Part shown: in pieces, positions 23,001-35,178 of the stretch
Numbering within the stretch: position 1 is the stretch's first letter
How the letters are laid out: the number at the start of each line of letters is the position of its first letter
Assembly: GCA_001051155.2 (NCBI GenBank)
Contig: JYIP02000003.1
Location: 620,001 to 684,000, forward strand
DNA from: Chrysoporthe austroafricana
Taxonomy: Eukaryota > Ascomycota > Sordariomycetes > Diaporthales > Cryphonectriaceae
DNA length: 64,000 nucleotides
Reading direction: 5' to 3'
Program-made: the position numbers and the translations under genes
Notes under the pieces: generated by a model
What the model was told of the DNA's origin: nothing
The model's database searches: none
What the model saw: only the letters and a program-made list of their open reading frames with translations

Positions 23001-26000
23001 CACGATCCGGAGAGGATGATCGGCCACCGTGTGGAGCAGGACCCGGGGTCCCCTCTGCCAAAACGGGAACGCGCTCCGTCGTTCAGCAGCCTGCCCTGCT
23101 CGCCCGCCCTGCCCTGTTCGGCGGGTCAACAGCCCAAGGCGGTTTGGGGGGAGGGAGGAGGAGGGGCTCCGGCTGAGCTGACCGTCGCAGCAGGGCAAGG
23201 GGATCCTCCAAGGGCGTCGCGTGTCGGCCTTCAGCCCTGGAAAACCGGCTGCACCGCTGTACTTACCCGAGCGGGTGGGTGGCCGGTGCTGCTGCACCCA
23301 GCGCGCCTGGCATTGACATGGCAACATGGCGCCCAAGAAGGGCCGCGAGGGTGGGTCGCTGTGGGCTCGGTCGACAAAGATCTTCTCGGTCTGGACCACC
23401 GCCGCCTCTGGCCTTACTGAGGTGCTTGGCCCTGCCGGCCCACTTGCCCAAAGCCCTCACGCCTCTCTGCTGGGTACCTGCTGCGTACCCTATCTCTCTC
23501 TCTGGTGCGGGCCATCGCCCGGCGGCTGGGCTTTCTACGAACTTCTGTGGGGACGCAGCGAGCAGATCCTGCTGCTCGGGGGGGTGCTACTGGCGGCATC
23601 TCGTCTTCGTGGGCGCTATGATGTGTGACGAGCTCCTCAGTCACGCGACCGAGGCCAGCGTCGTCCCCGGGGGGAGGGAGGCTGTGGCTCGTGTCCATCG
23701 CGAGCTCAAGCTCTGCCCTCCCCCCTTCCTGGCATTAGACTTCGACCGTCAGCCCGCTAACGCAGGTCCCTCGATTTCCCCCCCCCCTTCCGGATGAGCG
23801 GCGCTCGTTCCTGGATGGTGCTGAGGTGATAGCGACCGTTTCGTTATGGCCGAGCTGCAAATTGAAGGACCTCGCCCGCCCAGTCTGGGCATATGTCTGA
23901 GCATGTGTCTGTTCAGAGTTCCGATCCGGGCCACGGTCCACCGCTTCGCGCGAGCACGAGCCCCTCTCATCAACGCGGACGCATCTCCCGGGCAGGACAT
24001 GCATCTGTGATGTGAACTTTGAGGCTCTACCATGCCTACTATGCTACCATAACGGCACGTAGTATGCCAAGGGGTTGTCAGGCCTGCCCGGGGTCGGGCT
24101 TGTCGTCACCAGAACGTGGGCAGCGCTCAGGTTTCCTATCCACCCTGCCTGGCCACCCTGCCTGGCCACCCTCCCTCCGGGCGGCGGCACTGCCAGGCGC
24201 AAGGTTCCGGTCAGTCTACCGTGGTAAGGTCGCAAAAATTCTTCGCCGCCCCGGCTGTTTCAAGAGCTCCAAAATAGCAACTATGACATCGGCGGATGAC
24301 TCCCCCCGCCACCAACTTCCAGCTGCGCACAGGGGCTGGCGCCTGGACCCGTCGTTATGACAAAGAAGAAGAAAAAAATTATGCTTTTACTGGGTAACTG
24401 CAGGACGCAAGGATCGACGCCCGTCCAGAATTCCCGGAACTCGCGTAGGGCGAGATCTGCTGCCAATGACACCTCCGGCGTTACGCTGGGATGGCAGACC
24501 TCCAAGGCGGTCTCGTGCAGATGAAGGGTCGCACTCAACTTGTCCTGCGCGAAAAAATAGGGTACAAACCGCGAGCTCGTCTACCACACCAACAAACGCA
24601 TTGTCCCCATGTCTTGCGCCTACCCGCCCGCCTCCCAAACAAAGTCTGATATCATCTTGCCCCAACACACCATGTGCTGATCCCGCTCCCACTCCCGCTC
24701 CCGTTCCCGCGCCCGAGGCCCGCCCTACCGAGTTCGATGGGTTTCTCCCAACGTCCGTACTAGGTACTGGGTAAACGCCTTAGGGCATGCTGCTGGTGCC
24801 GGGCATGCTACGCGCGCGCATTGGCACACGTGATATGTTCCCTTCGCCGGCCTATGGCTGCCCTCAACGCGGATCATCTCCCTAGGCGGCATGGTGGTTC
24901 TGGCACGGCACAGGTCTCGTCGTAAAACACCAATGGGCCAGCTGCTGCAACCGCAGCTGTTGGGCTGGAACTCCTAGAGGACGAACGGGCTCGCATGGCT
25001 TTCCTCGATGAGGTCCAGCGGCAGCATCTTCCGCCCTGCCCTGGCCCACAGCCTGCACCGTAAGCCCCCTCCCTGTCCTCCTCCCCGAGCGGAAGGGCAT
25101 ACGGGGGGGTATCTAATTTCCTCCCGCAGCGCGCTGGCTCGGCGGCCTGCTTTGAGTTTGCTCGTGTTCACTGACGAGGTCGGCCTGCCACGTAAGACTT
25201 GGACAATCACTCGCACTGCCACCTGCAGCGTCCGAGATTTCCAGAGTCGACATTGGGCGAACAGACACAACGCGATCCCGTGCCCTCCAACAACTTTGAG
25301 TTCGGCCTGCAGGTGTCAGTCCCAACAGGGAGCCCAACAACCCAGGACGTCTCCCTTCTTCGGCGCTGCCAAGATCCGTAGGTTAAGATTTCCGGATCTG
25401 CAAACCAATCCCTACCTAACAAGCTCGGTCGTGAAGGGGGCATTTGCCGTCTTGAGCGAGGGACTCTGACCTGCCCGGAAGACGAGTGGTTCCTGATGAC
25501 TCCACGCAGCAGCTGCTGCTGCTGCAGCAGTAAGACCACGTCGAGGCAATAAAACCTCTCTGCCCTTTCCAAGTCCACTCTGCCCATTTGCGCGTCAGCG
25601 GTAGGTGCTTTCAGGCGAGGCATCCACAGCTTACCTACTGGATACTACCCACCCTCGCGGTGGTGCCTGAGCAGCTGTGTAAAGCTCCTGCGAGCTCTTC
25701 GCGCTCGACATTCGCCAATTCCATCCCGCGAACCCCCCCCCCTCTCCTTCAGGGCGGGAACCGGTCCCACGCAAGGTAAGCAGCCTACATGATGAATAAA
25801 CATCGTGGGCCGTGTTGTCCCTTGCATTAGCCCGGACCGGCCCCGCGTGGTGGAGGGCCGTCCGCGAACGTGATTCGACCGCTCCGCCATGTCGGCAGAA
25901 GAAGGGCCCTGCCTGGGCCTGGGGACAAGAGCTCAGGATGCAGTGCCACCCAGAGGCAAAAGACACAGCGAATGGGGTCTGTGCTCATCCGGGGCTCCTT

Positions 26001-27416
26001 CAGTTCGCGGTCGTCGTGGGCTAGACCGTTCCAGCGAGAAGCAAATTTCTCGAGGGCTGGCAGGCGGCATCGTGGCAGCGGCGACAGCACTCTAAGAGCG
26101 TTTGTGTGTGCGTGTGCTGCGCGCAAGCTTCTCTCGGTGGGCCGCCGTGCTGGACGCGATAATAACCCGGCGTCAAAGGCCCGGCGCAAATGCATCGTCA
26201 TGCCATGAGTCCTGCATCGCCGCGGACGGCCGGATGGGGGGAACCGTAGGCGCGCCCCTCAGAGCTGCATATCACCTGTGGCCCAGATACCGGGTCAACG
26301 ATGATGGCAAAGGCTGACTGATGCCTGGAGTCTGTCCGGTCGCGTGGGGGCTCATGAGTCGTCATAGAACCTCGGGGTTAACGTCGGGGTGTCGAATCGG
26401 AGAGTTTTGCTCGTCAGAGTTTTCCTGCCTTGACATCAGCGTCCTGACTGACCTGCCGTCACCTCCAGGGAGCTCTTTAGAAATCAGGTTCGATGAGGGG
26501 GCTCACCCTCAACACACCACCACCTCGTACTTTCTGCTTGGCTGCATTAGACTGCGCAGAGATCAGGATAAGCAGTTGTCCGCGTGCCGCCCCGCCCGGT
26601 TCTCGCTGCCAGAGTCCGATGCTGTGGTAGGGTGGTCTGGCAGCTCCTTTTGATATTCATCCTGTGGTAGGTCCTTGAGACGGCTCCAAGAGACGGTGTA
26701 AGAGAGCTACGGCACATAGGCATTGCTACCCTCCATGGTCCGCACGAGTGACCAACGCCGTGGCTCACCTGGCCATCATGTAGATGGCGCTGGGGCGCGA
26801 GCTAGCGCACAAAGAATCGGTTGGGAACCACCTCAACCTACGGTGCCTGACGATCGCCCTGCTCGGGGCTCGAGTTGTGTGCATACTCTCCGAGGCTAGT
26901 CTGACCGGTGTGCTCGCCGCCGGCAGAGGTGTGCTCTCGAGGGCCGACGTTGGTCCTGCCTCTTGCCTGCTGTATGCGGTGGATATCTGCTACTTCCTGA
27001 GATACTGCGTAGAGGCTCATGAGTCTCAAAGTCCGGCCTAGCCAGACGACATAAGGTGAAGCTTCAAGCGTTGTCGTCCAAGAGGAGCGTCACACAGGCC
27101 GGCAAACCAGCAAGTGAGCCTACGGCGGTCGTAGTCACGTGTCGTCTACAATAGTCTAAATAGCTCTTCCATCCCTAAGTGGTGGCTCGACGCAGGTAGG
27201 CTGAGGGAGGGAGTGCTCTCAATGGCTACGGTGCCAGCATGTCTTGAGAAGCCTCTTCAGCCTTTTGTCCAAATATCCATATCAGGTAGACATAAGAGAA
27301 TAGCTAAGCGCTCTTGGTACTAGTAGGCTTGTATGTACGCTCTGAGGAAAAAATTGAACATACCGATTGAATGTCAAGAAAGGCTTGAGACTTTGGTTGT
27401 GATTCATGTTTTATAG
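20041..27416. other. 7.4-kb gene-poor GC-rich region
   Basis: I scanned both strands and found no recognisable protein and no RNA gene. Open frames overlap and mostly start at non-ATG codons. Simple repeats include CTG/CTC triplets near 20618-20650, a TCG/TCC-rich run near 22205-22250, and a short imperfect tandem repeat (CCTGCCTGGCCA) near 24141-24170. Non-coding transcripts cannot be excluded from sequence alone. Confidence 0.4.
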
Positions 27417-29236
27417 CTATATTGGGTATGTAGTCTCGTTTAGCACAGGAGTTGGACTTCGGGCCTCCTGCACTACGGCGCTGGAGTTTTCCTTTTTCCT
27501 AGCGACAACCTGTCTCGGGATGCTGCTGTCGCGCAAGCCGGCAGTATTGCGGCTGCTGCCTCTGTGCCGGGCTGAACAAGGCTCACGGGGGGTCCGCAGG
27601 TCCTGCAATGCGATGCCCCCGCTCACGTGTCTGATACCAGCCGCCCAGCTTCTCGGGTCTGCAAACCGTCGTTCCAGGTCTCCTGTGCTCGTGTTCCAGT
27701 GCTCCTGGGCTGACGCCGCCGGCGCTGGCGGCGCTAGCGGCGGACTCTCTCGGTCGCTCGGCCTCCGCTGCCATCTCCTGGGCACGAAGGTCCGGTACAT
27801 CGTATTGCGGAAGTGTTTGGTGGTGCCGAACGTAAACAGGGCGAGCAGGCTCGCGAAGGCACTGGGTATGAAGAGCGCAAAGGTGGAGATGGCGTGCGAG
27901 GCGCTCAGATCTGGGTGCAGAAGAGCAACCTCTTTGGTTATACCCTTCTGGCCTGTGACTTGAATTGTTATGCTGTCTAATTCGAAGATGCTGTCTTGGA
28001 CATCAGTGTGGTTTTCGTTTGGTAATCAATAGGGGGTTGGGAGGGGGTCTTGTAGCCGAATGTCGTCGTCCCATCCAAGCACTCACCACATGAAGACGAA
28101 GGCAACTGAGAACCGTGTCAAGAGCCAATTGTCGTATATGCCTGTCGAATGTATTGGTGGCATTGCCCCGACTGGTACATCGTCCTCAAGCCTGAAGCTG
28201 CGCCACGTCGTGCGCCCGTCGACGCACGTAGCAATCTCCCATGTCTTGAGTTCCCTCCGCGTCTGGATGTATTTCACAAGTATGGCCAGAAGAAGAGCAG
28301 CGCCGACTGCGATGGACCCGAAAACTGCGTGAACACTAATTAGAGAGAGCTTTCACAGACCTTGACGCAGTAGACCTCTGGTCACAGTGATTGGCATACG
28401 CAGCTCTTACATAAAATGTCGAGGAGGATATAAAATAGAACCTCTGAGCTCTGTACAACATCAAGATGGCAGAGAATCATGAAGATGATGGGAAGGATGA
28501 CTGGCAGAGAATGCGATCGTCAGCTCCATAGTATACACTTTCGAATACGTCCACCAATATATATATCAGACGTATCTCTACCGTAGAGTCGAGATGCTTA
28601 CTTGATAGCACTTTGCCATATCGGTTGACCAAAACCCAATTGGCCTGGTTGCAACAGTCATATACTGCCTGCGTTAAAGACAGAGCCCTGACAGAGTGGT
28701 CAGAGTAGCACTAGCAGTTCTGAGGGCGTCAGCAACATACCAGAAGCAACCTAGTGCGGCCGCGATAGTCTCACTGCCATATCCTGCACACACGGTGAGC
28801 AAGCATGCCGCCTTGATGCTCTGCTCGACAAGATCGAGAACATCTAGGCATATGAGAGAATGGACTGACTGATAGACCATAGGTAGAGATCCAACCCTGT
28901 ATAGCCGTTGCTAGCCACGAGCATCGGATTCCCCGCGTTCTTCTTGACATGGAAGAATCTCGCGGTCATCACATCCACCCAGTGTCTGGTCATCCCGACA
29001 ATTAGTATGTGAACGACGGACGTTTCGCTATTCGTCACTGACAGATTATCGTTTATCTGCTGTGCTATGTTGGCACAGACACAGAAAAGCGTGGCTATAC
29101 TAATCAAGCCAATATCTTCGGAGGATAGCATATACAAGTTAGTAACTAGATCTGGCTCGTACGGGAGGCTTCGTTCTCTGTTGCATCGAGGGTGGGCGGG
29201 TTGTGGAAGTGCCCGGGGGGAAGAGGGGTTACACAC
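27417..29236 (-). CDS. multi-exon polytopic membrane protein, fungal, unknown function (5' end unresolved)
   Basis: The 3' exons splice cleanly on the minus strand: 28741..about 28846, 28602..28687, 28501 side 28411..28500, 28087..28324 and 27417..27990. Introns are 53, 101, 86 and 96 nt, all GT..AG with phases that agree. The joined reading includes FWALSLTQAVYDCC, GKVLSIILPIIFMILCHLDV, DILFFGSIAVGAALLLAIL and SVAFVFMCIFELDSITIQV. These are several TM helices, followed by a polar tail of about 125 aa ending at 27417. Further 5', another frame (28844..29236) reads SSEDIGLISIATLFCVCANI and SNGYTGLDLYLW, which fits the same family as I recall it. This frame meets the next exon one base out of phase, so an intron I cannot place, a frameshift or an error lies at 28844-28880. 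The true start is not found; a further TM-like stretch lies at 29229-29495. Function is unknown. Confidence 0.6.
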
Positions 29237-30707
29237 GACTGAAAGTTTGTCGACTTGTCCGAAGCAACCATAGCATGAGAATATTACAAAGAAGACATAT
29301 GAAAGAGTAGATCAAGATGGCTATGGCGGCGCCTTGTGCTGCCTGGGGCAGTTGAGCCATGGGCAGCCGCGGCCCCGTCGTGACGGTGTCGCGACAATCG
29401 CGACGGCCAGAGACCGGAATTGAAGAGAATAAATCGTATGGAGAAGTGTTGCCACATGGGAAAAACTGACAGGAAATACGACACGTCGAGCGCAAAGATC
29501 TCGAGTTCTGGAGGATTCAAAAAGGTGGATCCCCGGAATCTCCCTCTAAATAGACAATCCGGAGGGGAAACCCTCGTACCAGCATGAATATGCCGGTGCG
29601 TGCTGCTCAATTCGATAGCCGAGTCTGGCGCAACGGACCCAAGGAAACCCACGGGCTTCAGGCTGCTCGTCCCACAGGTCATCGTTGTCCAGATCTCGGC
29701 TCACGCAAATCGAGCATATGTCGACCGGGGGGTTTCACCTGCCTTACACAGAGTAGTGTTCAGTCACCGCCTTGGCAGGTCTTTATGCACGTAGTGGCAA
29801 CGAAGAACGGTCCTCCTGTGAACAAGCGCGCCCCCCACGCCCACGGGGGCTGCAACTCGGCATGTTCCGCAGATCCAGCGTGTTATCTTGGGGGTCCCGC
29901 CGATATCCTGCGTGCGGGTATCGCAATGCTTCAGCCAGCGGGGACGCAAATTCAGGTACCGGCTTTCAGGCGACGTCAGGGATGACGATGCTCACTGAGT
30001 AAATAGCTGTGGGTCTTTGGGACGAGCCTTTTCGGCGCGAGCATTTCGACGCTGGATCCTTCAAAGGCGATCTCTTGATCTTTTCTCTGTCTTTACCTAG
30101 ACAGCCTAAACGTACCTTGTGCCTCTTCCTTGGTGCCGAGCACGCGCAGCGTACAGATAAGTCATTACTGTGCAAGGCCGGGCAATGCAAAGCCGCGCCC
30201 TCCGTGGTTAACGAAAACGTCAAAAAGTCGGGATAGAGTCTAACGGCAACATCCGCTCTCGACCAGTGCATAAACCCCTTGCTCCTGATCTTCAGAGCTC
30301 AGAAACAAGCTAGAACCACTCTAGTCGCGACGGGAAGCCCGAAAAGACATGCGGGTACGCCGCACCCTCGATGATCAGGGCTTCAATTAGTTATGACGGT
30401 ATTATCTATGGAACAACAGCTCCATGATACTGGTTTCCAAATGACACAGGAGGCTCTCCAATATAGCATACCAGGATCGGCATCTTCCGTATGATCAGGG
30501 GCGTCGGTGACTACTCGGAGTCCCCCCGTGCTAGCACGTTTCCAAATACCGCTGTGACGTGGCGAAATCATGAATTGAGTCTTTCAGACATTTCGTAAAA
30601 CCACACGCGAAGGCCAGCGTGTACGATTCGAGATTGTACTATTTCCACAAATGTTGGAGGCATATGGTGTAAAATAAACTAGCGCGCTGAGAATCCTTCG
30701 CCTATGC
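29237..30707. other. region between membrane-protein and dioxygenase genes
   Basis: It probably contains the unresolved 5' exons of the membrane-protein gene. One hydrophobic stretch, AAIAILIYSFICLLCNILML, is encoded on the minus strand within 29229-29495. Beyond about 30000 I see nothing coding; that part is the 3' flank of the dioxygenase gene. Confidence 0.35.
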
Positions 30708-32050
30708 TCAGTTGTAACGACGTCCGGTGAAGCCAGGCAGGATCTCTTGCCCATCAGTCTCGGCGTAGCTCTTGACCTTGGCCTGCTGCCATTTTTGCTT
30801 GAGGGTCGTGAACTCTGCACGAAGTCAGTCAGCCACTTCGAGTCCACCCACAGTCTTAGAACATCGACTATGAAAGGCACTCTTACCTCCCATGGTGGGC
30901 ACCTTGTGTCCCCCTCTCTCGAACTCATTCTGTGTAAAACCCTCCCTCTTCAACAGCGGCGAGTCAACGGTGCTGAGCACCAGATCGTTCTGGGGCCTGG
31001 CAAAGTAGAGCAGGCCCAGACGGTCCACGTGCCGCTGGTCCTTGGGCGGAAGCGACACGCGGTGAATGGTTGACTTGATGTAGCCGCCTGTCAAGAAGCT
31101 CAGCGCATCACACGTATTCACGGTGAGACTGCCATCGAGAGGCTTGGCCCATTTCCATTCCCCAGACTTGTGGTCCTTGATCTGCAGCGCTGCCACAGGC
31201 TGTCGGAACAGGAGCGTGATGGTTCCCAAATCAGTGTGACCTGGCGACCACAAGCCGTCCGAGAGCTTAGCAATTTCTTCCTCGGAGAATTTGGAGTACT
31301 TCATATACCGCAAGTGTGACTCATCATGCACGTTCCACTTGTGGACTTTGGTGAAGAAGTCTGGCGGAAGCTCAAGAGCCAGTGCGATCAAGGTGTTGAG
31401 AGGGTCCAGAACCTTGTCATGCAGATCCTGTACTGAGGTTAGGACACGGTACTCTTCGTGTATCTATCAAGTAGCCTGCGTACCTTTGCAAAAGCCTCAA
31501 TTTCCTCCAGGTTGTCCTTCAAGAGCTGAGGAATTGGCTGAGTAATGTGGCCATCATTGGCTGCAGGTGGGCATTTTTTCAGTGACACCGTGTTGGACGC
31601 GTGAAGACTTCACAAGAACTCACTAGCCATGTTCCAAACCTCCGTCTTGTCGTAGACACCACCGCTCAGCAGGCGTCGGCCGGCGGGCCTGTAGCCGTTG
31701 TAATCACCGGCATCAAGGTTAGGCTGATACTTTATCTTTTCTTCGAGAGGCAAGTTGTAGAAGGCATTGCCGAGAGCAAACTGTCTGTCGACCTTCTCCT
31801 GGGGAATGCCAAAGTTGGTCACATAGAAGAAACCCTTCGTCCGGATCGCTTCGATGAGCTGCGCAGCCAGCTCTGCAGTACCTTCGGGAGTACCATATTT
31901 TGAGAGATCAATGTTAGGAACTGCTGGAGCATTAGAGGCTGTGCTTTTTGATTGGAATATTCCTGGGACGGACTAACGTTCGGCCCAGTCGAGGTCCTCC
32001 TTCGTCTCAGGGACATACGAGTACTGGTAAATCTCGGTAGAGTGAGGCAT
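30708..32050 (-). CDS. 2-oxoglutarate/Fe(II)-dependent dioxygenase (isopenicillin N synthase-like), start frameshifted
   Basis: Five exons on the minus strand: 31978..32050, 31624..31923, 31484..31560, 30887..31427 and 30708..30814. Introns of 54, 63, 56 and 72 nt have good GT..AG ends. The protein of about 365 aa has the N-terminal DIOX_N domain (KGFFYVTNFGIP, LPLEEKIKY, YNGYRP). The 2OG-FeII_Oxy domain has iron ligands HTD (SPGHTDLGTI, about residues 215-217) and the distal His with its conserved Arg in STIHRVSLP (about 273). Such enzymes are soluble and hydroxylate, desaturate or cyclise small molecules; the substrate is unknown. Oddity: the only nearby ATG (32052) is out of frame with the family-like reading STEIYQYSYVPETKEDLDW. 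One extra base after ATGCC would give MPxLSTEIYQ, a typical family start. Either a base is missing or there is an upstream exon; TTTTTGCAG at about 32092-32100 could be an acceptor. Confidence 0.8.
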
Positions 32051-32052
32051 TG

Positions 32053-35000
32053 TGGATTGATGTTGGTAATATCAAGATTCTTAGAGACTCTGCAAAAAGA
32101 TGGCTCGCGTGAGATCGTCACAACACCCGTAGGCTCCTAGGTGAAACACGTTGATTATATATCCAAACAGCAGCGATCGCCTATCTATTGGACTCCGGTA
32201 CCCCTCACGGAACGGCCACACCATCAAAGGATTGGGCCCGGTTCAATGTCCACTTCGCCCCGGATGTCGGAGATCTTGACCTATTAGTCGAAGAAGCGGC
32301 TAATTTGCGTGATCACATCGCAGATGGCGCAACGTTGACGTGCTTATCAGATTATAAAGCTCTGCTCCCGTTTCGCTCAAACACAACGAGGGCCCGTAAA
32401 AGACTATTCGAGTCTGTCGCAAGCTCTTCGCGAGATCCGAGTTCGTGATTGAATGCGCGTCTCGCTATTCAGAACAAAGTGCACATCGTGGGACCGGCCG
32501 TTCTGCTTCATCTGGAAGCAATCTTACTCCAGTGAAGACCGTGAAGTCACAATCTTGTCTAGCAGTGTTATCACAAATTGGCTAGTCTTCAGATGAGTAT
32601 GTTTCGAGACGACTGGATTCTGCAGTCAAGTTCAACACAAGGCCAGACGCGACCTTCCTCAAAATACCTTAAGTAACGTAGCTCAGTCTAGCTTCGGCTT
32701 TGATGTCATGTATCCCGGCTGATGCACTGTAGAGAACCTATTCCCATGTTGTCTCCGGCCTCACAAAGATTCGTAGCCCCACCTGGGAAGCTAATTGCCG
32801 GTCTTCTGAAGCTGTCCTCCATGCTTGGTTCTCGTGAACCCAGCTCGTGGATAGTCACCGTATGAAATCCTGAAATTATCTTTATCTCTGCGCACAATCC
32901 TAGACTTGCACCTCGGATGGATTACATGTTTGCCAACTATCCACTTTGGTACTCTGATCTGCTCATAGACATTTTGCATACAACATATGGACTCACCAGT
33001 TCACATAAACTCAATGAGAGCAGGGCATGTTAAAAAAAAAATGGCAGAAGTAGCCCAGGGCGACATTATACGGCCGTACGGACCCTCGTGATACGGGGAT
33101 ATACCTTGTGAGGAAGACCATGAAGAGTGCGATTTAGGAAGTGAGGTTCTCCATATCCTGCTATGTGGTAGTTTATGTTGGTTTCTATGGTCGATAACTT
33201 TGCCTGTAGGGGAACATGTAGAGGCCGTATAGGCAGCTTCTCTGTGTTCTCTATACTATCAGAGGCGCTCTTATCTTAACCGAGCCGTAGAAGGCATTCC
33301 TTAGTCTTAATAGAGTGTGGCATCTAGATTTCCACTGTGCAAGGATAGCTTAGTACTTACATGAGTGCCAGCATTGTACAACACAGAGGGTTGCTCAGTT
33401 TGATATTGACGTTTTGCTTCATAGTCTTCGCCTGATTGTGAGGCTGCGATATACCCATCATGTCCGATATGTCCTGAGAGTTCATGTTCCAAACTTGGGT
33501 GACATTCTGAATGTAAGTTTCTGGGATCAATATGGTCTGATCTTCCCAGCTCTGGAAGACATTGCCTAAGTAGGTACCAATTAGACGAAATTGTAAGCTT
33601 AGAGTTAGGTGATGCTCTTGAGCAAGTTTCTTCGTAGGTACTCGCTCACATCCGTGGAGTGCAGCAGGGACTTGCAGGGAGAACAGACAGAATACGGATG
33701 AGGCATAAAGACTTCAGGTGGCGTATTTTCACTACACAGGAAAGGAACAAGGACAAAGAGAAGCAGGGAATAGAACAATCGGGGGGAAGGGGGATAGAAG
33801 GAATATAAAGGAAGGAGGGATAAAAGGCGCCGAGGGAAGAAGGAGGAAGAAAGAGAAGGAAGAGGAAGAAGCGAGAATTAATTACAAAAAGAATTGGGGG
33901 GGGGGGTTCCTTTACCAGCGCGTGCTGCTGTACTGTTCGATGCGATGAGACATTTCTCTTTCATATAATGTTCAATATAGTGTCAACTGTGTCCTCTATC
34001 CATTGCTGCCGACTGCACCTGGCAAAGGCGCTGTGCCACTTGAACATGATGCTGCCAGAGCGACAGACTCTGGCGAGTCCCTTGTTTTATCCACCCATTC
34101 TCAGGGGCGTGGTAAAAATAAAAATACCCAACGATTTAGTGTCTTTGTTATTCCTCTTACTATACTTATTTGTCTCAGCCTCTCTCTGCTCATGGGATTA
34201 TTTGTAAGAACGGCTTGTAAATCATTCAATAATGTGTCTCATCTGATTCAAGGCTCTCTACTACCTATTTCAAGTCAATACCGGCAACGTGCTCGCTGCA
34301 TCAAAGGTGAGGCCAGTTAGGAACATAACGAGAGTTGTCAAAGAACTTCAAGTCCAAAGTTGCCTCTGGTTTGAGTTTAAAGAAAACTGGGCGTGCTGGC
34401 AGCCAGGCGATAAAATTCAAGCTTTGGATTAGGAAGGTGAGGCTGTTTGTATGGTCATGCAGGGCAGTTGATATTAATGGTCTTGTGGGTGGCTTGACGC
34501 CCCCGGGTTGATCAATGCTGATATCGTCAGCTGGTGTATGACATGAGTGTAATTACCGCAACAGCAAGAATGGTCAGTGAGCTTTGACGTGACGTGATAT
34601 TCAAATTGCATGTTGTCGGGGGACAGTGCGCTCCCGACCGCGTTTCACGGCGAAATAATACAGCGCTTCCACCCTCCATCGCAAAATCTGGGCGTAGGAT
34701 GCTACGGTGATAGGGGGCATTTCAGAGTCCATTACAGGCCGGTTCCCAGTCGTTGCGTGCCGGCAATGAATGGGCCATAATTGCCGAGGAGATCCACGCC
34801 GCCTCCAGTCGCTCTGTCTTACGGGGTGGACGCTAAGGAGATCTAGGCAGTGGAATTCTGACCCTCCACTTTCGAGTATAACGTCGCCAGGCTGCAACTA
34901 TAAGTTTTTCCACCTTCCTCATCCGGAATGTCGTCATAGGCCAGAGCGGCGCCCAAGAGCCCATTTCTTCCGTATCTGCTGCATTGGGCCGGCACCCATT

Positions 35001-35178
35001 GGCCATGGAGCTTATTGGGATACTCCATAGTACCTGAGTCAGTAGTAGAGGGCGCCCACCTAGGTAATGAGTGCGATGATCTTGGCAGGACTATAAGACG
35101 CGATCCAGTTCGGTGTTTTTGACATTGATCGTGGATTCTGGTTGATCCGTCCTGTTTGGCACCTCGTCCGGACTCGCG
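32053..35178. other. 3.1-kb intergenic region, relatively AT-rich
   Basis: No supported gene. The left end is the dioxygenase promoter with a TATA box. A purine-rich AG tract lies near 33740-33900. A minus-strand frame near 34843-35030 reads somewhat protein-like (MEYPNKLHGQWVPAQ) but is short and matches nothing I know. Confidence 0.45.
32155..32161 (-). promoter_or_regulatory. TATA box upstream of the dioxygenase gene
   Basis: TATATAA on the minus strand lies about 105 bp upstream of the ATG at 32052. If used, transcription would begin just before that ATG, which argues for a missing base rather than a far upstream exon. Confidence 0.45.

Noticed and set aside
34843..35030. minus-strand frame MEYPNKLHGQWVPAQ...
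   Set aside because: It is about 60 codons, directly upstream of and opposite to the carboxypeptidase promoter, with no family recognised.
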